Positions 59,209-64,000 of a DNA stretch of 64,000 nucleotides are shown here, in pieces (the first letter of the stretch is position 1; every line of letters starts with the position of its first letter). Position numbers and translations under genes: made by a program. This DNA is from Helianthus annuus (Eukaryota; Streptophyta; Magnoliopsida; Asterales; Asteraceae): assembly GCF_002127325.2 (NCBI RefSeq), contig NC_035439.2, forward strand, positions 143,741,845 through 143,805,844, in the 5' to 3' direction. A model generated the notes under the pieces. That model was not told where the DNA came from, ran no database searches, and was given only the letters and a program-made list of their open reading frames with translations.

Positions 59209-59211
<3 letters not shown>
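55747..59211. other. AT-rich DNA with microsatellites
   Basis: There is a TTA repeat turning into a TTATTG repeat at 56401-56489 and a TA repeat at about 57874-57910. The stretch 57570-57850 is rich in TCACAACCCTT and AAAAAGTCA words. A GC-rich palindrome CCCGCCGCAACGCGCGGG at about 59077-59094 looks like a Helitron terminal hairpin, but no CTRR end follows cleanly. No coding exon was recognised. The segment 58200-58400 looks like leader DNA without a coding partner. Confidence 0.45.
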
Positions 59212-59278
<67 letters not shown>

Positions 59279-60176
59279 GTTCCAGCGTGAACAACCTCCC
59301 AAGCGTGAACTGCGTGAACTGATCTGGACCATTGATTTCCTTTTTAGTTGTTAAGGGTATGATTGTAATTATATAAAAAATTAGATTTAAATCATTATTT
59401 TAATAATTGAATTAAGTTACATCTTTCCTATTTTAAATTCATTATCCACAATATCTTCCATTTCATTTTTATTTTTCAGATTTCACCACCAGAATTCGAA
59501 TTACGATTTTTAAGATCCACGTAACCTTCATATTTCAACGGTGTACACATGTGTACTTGGGATTTTGAACAGTACACATGTGTACTCAGCATGGTACATA
59601 TGTGTAATTAGCTACATAATACATACATATAAACAAACAAAAACAATTGCTAATCATAATCGAAAGGAATCGGGAATTGCAGAAACTTACAGATCGATTG
59701 AAAGAGATAACAGATGATTCTAGGGTTTTTAATTGAGAAGTCCGTCATTGTCCCCGCTGTTTCATCGGACGCCGACACCAAAAGTAGTGGGTGGCGGTCA
59801 TCTAGAGGCACAGAGAGAGAGATAAAGCAGCGGGACAAGAGATGGGGGTCAAGTCGATGTCTGCGACGATCTGGGTGGCGATGCAGTTCCGGCGACAGAA
59901 CTGTGTGGTGTGGGATTTTAGTTGATGTCGGCTGTGATATGTGAGAGAGAAAGATGTGTGGGATTTTGAAACCTAATTGTAGATATAAACGGGATTTATG
60001 CAATCAAGATGATATGGAAATTACACATATACCCTTATTCCCTTAATTAAATAGTACCAAATAACCAAATAATTACCATCATGCCATTCACTTAAAATCT
60101 CAAGATCATAAAAATCAAGGGCCAAGATCAGTTCATGCAGTTCACGCTGGAGAAAATGTTCACGTTTGAACCTAAT

Positions 60177-60208
<32 letters not shown>
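59212..60208. mobile_element. TIR element inserted in TA repeats
   Basis: TA tracts (59212-59271 and 60180-60208) bracket an element. Its left end (GGTTCCAGCGTGAACAACC, then GCGTGAACTGCGTGAACTGA) and inverted right end (GGTTCAAACGTGAACATTTT, then GCGTGAACTGCATGAACTGA) match over about 60 bp. The interior has GTACACATGTGTACT words and GC-richer DNA (59740-59940) with no known protein. The superfamily is not settled because the TA repeats hide the target duplication. Confidence 0.6.
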
Positions 60209-60211
<3 letters not shown>

Positions 60212-62820
60212 CAAGGATAAATTGAAAACCCACTTGAGTTGAATAAACCCTGAAAACCCATTAATAACCATTGATCATAGTTAATAGATGGCTGAGATTG
60301 ATTTTGAGCATTTAGTTGCTTTTGTTTCCCTTTTTCTCTATTTTTTATTCCATTTGATGTACGTTAAAGGGTAATATAGGAAACATCAATACAATTTCTT
60401 ACAAAGAGACAAAAGTCTGCATGATGTAAGAACAATCACATGGGGCCATCATTACACTTGCTACACATCACTCTTCATTATTTTCAAAACTTCAAAAACA
60501 AAATATACATTCTCTCTCTTCCATAGTCTTCATCATCCCTTCTTCATCTAACCTAAATAACCAGACTTGTTCATGTATACCCAAAATCACCGGAGAAAAA
60601 TCGCCTAATATATTCAAAATCGCCGGAGAAAATCAACGATCGCTAGACGACGGAGATATACCGCCGGAGAACAATCACCGATGAATTTCAACCATCGACG
60701 CCGGAGATATACCTCCTAAAACCCGCCGGAGATATACCGCCTAAAACGAGAGAATCTCAGGTGCGTCGGATCTTATTTGACAAAAATTATCAACTTTCTT
60801 TTAGCTATACAAGTTCGGTAGGGGGAGAAAATGGGCTTTTGTGATTTTTTGGGGTTTTTTATAGTTATTACAGTTGAATAACAAATATGTAAGGGGTTTT
60901 TTTATACTTATTAAAGTTGAATAACAGATGTTTTTAGGATTTAAAGGTGTTAACTATATTCTTGTAAAAACAATACTTGTTACCCAAAAAAACTTTCCAA
61001 CTAAGAAAACTTTATATTTTAAACAAATTTAATCAGAAAGGTTGTAGCTTGGTTTTGTTTTGTTTATACAAATAATTATGATGAACAAATGTCTTTTGGT
61101 TTTGTTTTTAGGGGTTTTGGTTTTTAATAATGTTACGTGGTTGGTTCATTTGTGTTCTATTGGAAAAAAATGTTACTTTTTTATATCGCATATTTCAACA
61201 AAGTGTATAATAAAGAAATTACATTTAGGGGAAAATGTAAAAAAAGGGTTACATGTTGGTTTTAAAACAAAACAAAAATTACATTTTTTATTCTTTGGTT
61301 TTTTAGCTGAATTCCTTTTTACATAAAAAAGTTACATTCATATTTGATTCGTATAAAAAAATGTACACGTGTGTTGCATTTTGAGATAATCCAAAAAAAT
61401 GTACATTGTACATGAATACTTTACATTGTTGGATCCCTGGAAAAAAGTGTAACATGTTATTAATCTTCGTGCTTGTAGATAGTGAAATTAAGCAAGAAAA
61501 CAGATAAAAATGACCACATGTGTTTAAACATTCAAACATTTTTTTTTTGCTTGGGTGTTCCCAATCTTCAAAAACGTTTCGTATTGCGAGAAATGTTGAT
61601 GTTTTTTTTAATTGAAATGCAGGGGGAAAGGCATCTACCACCAAATTGGAAAAAAGTGTTAAAGGGAAACTAATAAGTATTTAATCTCAAATTATTATTA
61701 TATTACTTTGTATAGTTTGTGTTTACGGATTTCTTTGTAACATTGGGGAAATGTTTTGTTTTATGTATGGTGCTATGATTATATATCTTATTACCTGGTT
61801 ATATAAAAAAAACTTTTGGGCTTTATTTTTATTTATATGTACAAATGTGAAATGAGACAAAAAAATGTGTACGTTGTAGCATTAATGTGTATTTCTATGT
61901 AGGATAAAATATGAAAAAAAAAAATGATTTTTGTAACATATGAATCGGTTTGGGTAATATATGAAAAAATGATTGAAGCCTAATTAACTAATGTTGATAT
62001 GACTCGGTTTGTGTAACATATGAAAAAATGATTTTTGTGGATATAATTTAAAAAACGTTAGATAAATGGATGTTGTATAGTCTTTTAAAAGGCTTTGGGT
62101 AAAAGTTTACATATTTTTACATAAAAAAAGTCAACATACAAAGAGGTAAAAAAAAACTAATACCTAAATCTATAAATTCTATGGTATGGTATGTGACATT
62201 TTCTTGGAAATATTCTTTATTGTAAATAACTAAGATATGTAACATGGGGCCCTTGTAACATATTTGTTAATTAATGTTTTTTGATTTATTGTTTTGATTG
62301 TTACTGTATAATTTAGTAAGAACTAAATTTCACCCATTAGTTTTATGTAAACAAATATTATATAAGTTGTGTGTACTTGAACAAAGGTAAAAAGTACAAC
62401 ACTTTTTAATCTAAAAAGTCAACCTACCTATAGAGCTAAAAAGTAAAAACATGCTCTCACTTGGAAACATGTGACCTGCAAAAAAATTTATCAAATCCAT
62501 TCTCTTTCTTCATTTTCTCTCTCATCTTTCATTATTTTGTATATTAAAAATATTTTTATTTGGTTGTGTAACATTGACTGTATGCTACATCTTTTTAGGT
62601 ATTAAAAAAATGTAACAGTCTCTTTCTTGCAACTCTATAAAAAACGTAAACATGTAAATGTTACATAAACATGAAAATGTAACATAGAAATGTTATACAC
62701 AAAAATGTAACATGGAATACGTTACATAAATATGAAAACATACCATGTGTAACAATTGTAACACAACCATAACCAATTTACTTTCTGTTACATAAAAATA
62801 TTACATTGTTAAGACCCAGT
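60208..62820. mobile_element. TA-flanked element start and TGTAAC/TTACAT-rich DNA
   Basis: The left end AGGGCAAGGATAAATTGAAA directly follows the TA tract, in the style of the preceding element. A repeated GCCGGAGATATACC unit lies at 60650-60745. From about 61100 to 62820 the words TGTAACAT and TTACAT are strongly repeated on both strands. This DNA leads into the FAR1-related exons. It may be one large FAR1-type MULE whose right end is outside the window; that is an inference. Confidence 0.4.
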
Positions 62821-62826
62821 TGTTAC

Positions 62827-63430
62827 ACTCATATGAATCCCCCAGAACACACAACATAGTCCTTGTACATACTGAACACGTCCTTCCACATTTCATATAC
62901 ACAACCAACAACAAGCTTTAAAACAATGGGAACATTAGGACACCACATTCTAGTGTCATTGGGTGTGTGGTGAACATAAAATTCCTCGTCCGCATTAACA
63001 CCTACAAAAAAGATATTGTTTAATAAATTTTAACACATATAGGTTAAAAAAATTACTTGTAACATGAAACCTAACAAACTGATGCATTTTACTGTATTCT
63101 CAAATACAACTTTAACACCTTTTTCCTAAAATGCAAAGAAAACATGGTGGTACATTTTTTTGATGTCACCAAAAAGTGTAGATGTTGGTGTATTTTTTTA
63201 TGTAATCCAAAAATGTAATCTCGAATGTTTTCCCCTTCCAAAAAATATAAAAACTTAATACAAGTGTAACCACATGTTTTTACCTTCTACAAAATATAAA
63301 AGCTTGTTTCATAAAAATAAAAAATAAAAATGGTTACACTTGTTTTTACCTTGTACAAGTTTACCATATTTTCAACCAAACTAACCAAAACATCATCTGT
63401 TTTTTTTCCTCCTCTACCAACAAAAAAACA

Positions 63431-63514
<84 letters not shown>

Positions 63515-64000
63515 CTACAAACATTAAAACTAGGGATGTTACAATAACCCTATAGATAAAAATTCATGGTTTCACATAAACAATGACCTGTGCATAACAG
63601 CTGTGTAAAAGTACAATTCTGAACACCATCCTCATCATCATTTGTCCCATTTTGATTCAGAACTTATGCTACACATAAAAAAATACAAAAAAAAAAAAAA
63701 TCAAGAAGAATCCAGTGAAAATCTAAACAAGATAAGTTTAATTTACAAAACTACTCTATGCACTTAAAGCTGTACATTTAATAAAACTGAAAAAAAAAAA
63801 AAGTTATCACTCACTTGCAAACTCTGAAGAAATGGGTTCAGGATCTTCAACAACTCTACTATCACCCAATGCATCTTCATCTTCATTAAATGCAAAATCA
63901 GGTAAAAGATTATGTGGGACAACATTTAAGGGTGAACCCGGATAACCATTGAGTGTCCCCGTACCACCGGCAACAGTCGAAGGTTGTTGGCTGTTCAAAT
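62827..64000 (-). pseudogene. FAR1-related N-terminal exons, partial
   Basis: Two minus-strand exons are seen. Exon A runs from beyond 64000 to 63815 (donor GTGAGT) and encodes ...GYPGSPLNVVPHNLLPDF... to SSEFAS. Exon B, 63001 to a stop at 62829-62827, encodes VNADEEFYVHHTPNDTRMW, CPNVPIVLKLVVG and YEMWKDVFSMYKDYVV. The splice keeps frame. This is the region just before and at the start of the FAR1 DNA-binding domain, where relatives continue with a GFSVR-type motif. Here GGFI is followed by TGA and nothing more is recognised. It is probably a truncated copy of a FAR1-type transposase or FRS gene. The upstream part lies outside the window. The intron holds a long AAT repeat. Confidence 0.7.
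63430..63511 (+). repeat. AAT microsatellite
   Basis: About 26 units of AAT/ATA, located in the intron of the FAR1-related fragment. The apparent poly-isoleucine reading frame is an artefact of this repeat. Confidence 0.95.

Noticed and set aside
59650..60003. 117-codon minus-strand frame
   Set aside because: It is inside the TA-flanked TIR element and has no recognisable family. The opposite strand is equally open.

Overview
The window looks like nuclear DNA of a eudicot, probably Asteraceae. The evidence is multi-exon genes with GT/AG introns, very AT-rich spacers, plant LTR, LINE, SINE and Helitron relics, and a very high density of small palindromic DNA transposons. The family assignment is an inference from the general look of the repeats, not a database result. 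No prokaryotic features, CRISPR array, rRNA gene or intact tRNA gene is visible.

Gene layout. Two complete protein-coding genes can be assembled exon by exon, both on the minus strand. One is a MRH1/MDIS2-type leucine-rich-repeat receptor-like pseudokinase (3871-8146, 9 exons, 626 codons in one open frame). The other is a PMT10/PMT11-type Golgi methyltransferase (34206-43045, 8 exons, 581 codons in one open frame). A third gene, a methylesterase/hydroxynitrile-lyase-family alpha/beta hydrolase on the plus strand (54395-55380), keeps two exons, a TATA box and good splice sites, but the exon for the C-terminal third is not found. Two FAR1-related (MULE transposase-like) relics lie on the minus strand at 24885-25427 and 62827-64000. 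The second runs off the right edge.

Repeats by region. 1-544: tandem stem-loop units of exactly 80 bp. 0.9-2.3 kb: a LINE 3' end and a Helitron with exact ends. 8.9-16.2 kb: a mosaic of small DNA transposons (Tourist-like, hAT-like, Mutator-like), some nested, in locally duplicated DNA. 16.5-20.1 kb: a 3.26 kb solo LTR inside a Mutator-type palindrome. 20.2-21.0 kb: SINEs. 25.5-28.3 kb: LTR-like DNA and a 1.4 kb Mutator-type element with cargo. 29.1-33.9 kb: an array of palindromic elements including a 1.37 kb giant palindrome and a Helitron. 43.3-49.5 kb: nested gypsy-type LTR pieces with a tRNA-Asp-type primer-binding site. 49.5-52.7 kb: a decayed Copia element. 53.1-54.1 kb: a Helitron end plus a periodic repeat. 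55.7-64 kb: AT-rich DNA, microsatellites and TA-flanked TIR elements.

Main theme. At least ten palindromic elements of different families have exact 9-bp target duplications, as expected for Mutator-type MITEs. A parallel set with 8-bp duplications (hAT-type) has arms built from short family-specific words. Every intron of the methyltransferase gene carries at least one insertion, yet the spliced reading frame is intact. I found no convincing new cellular system. The best candidates for something undescribed are the covarying 80-bp stem-loop array at the left edge and the word-built palindromic elements.
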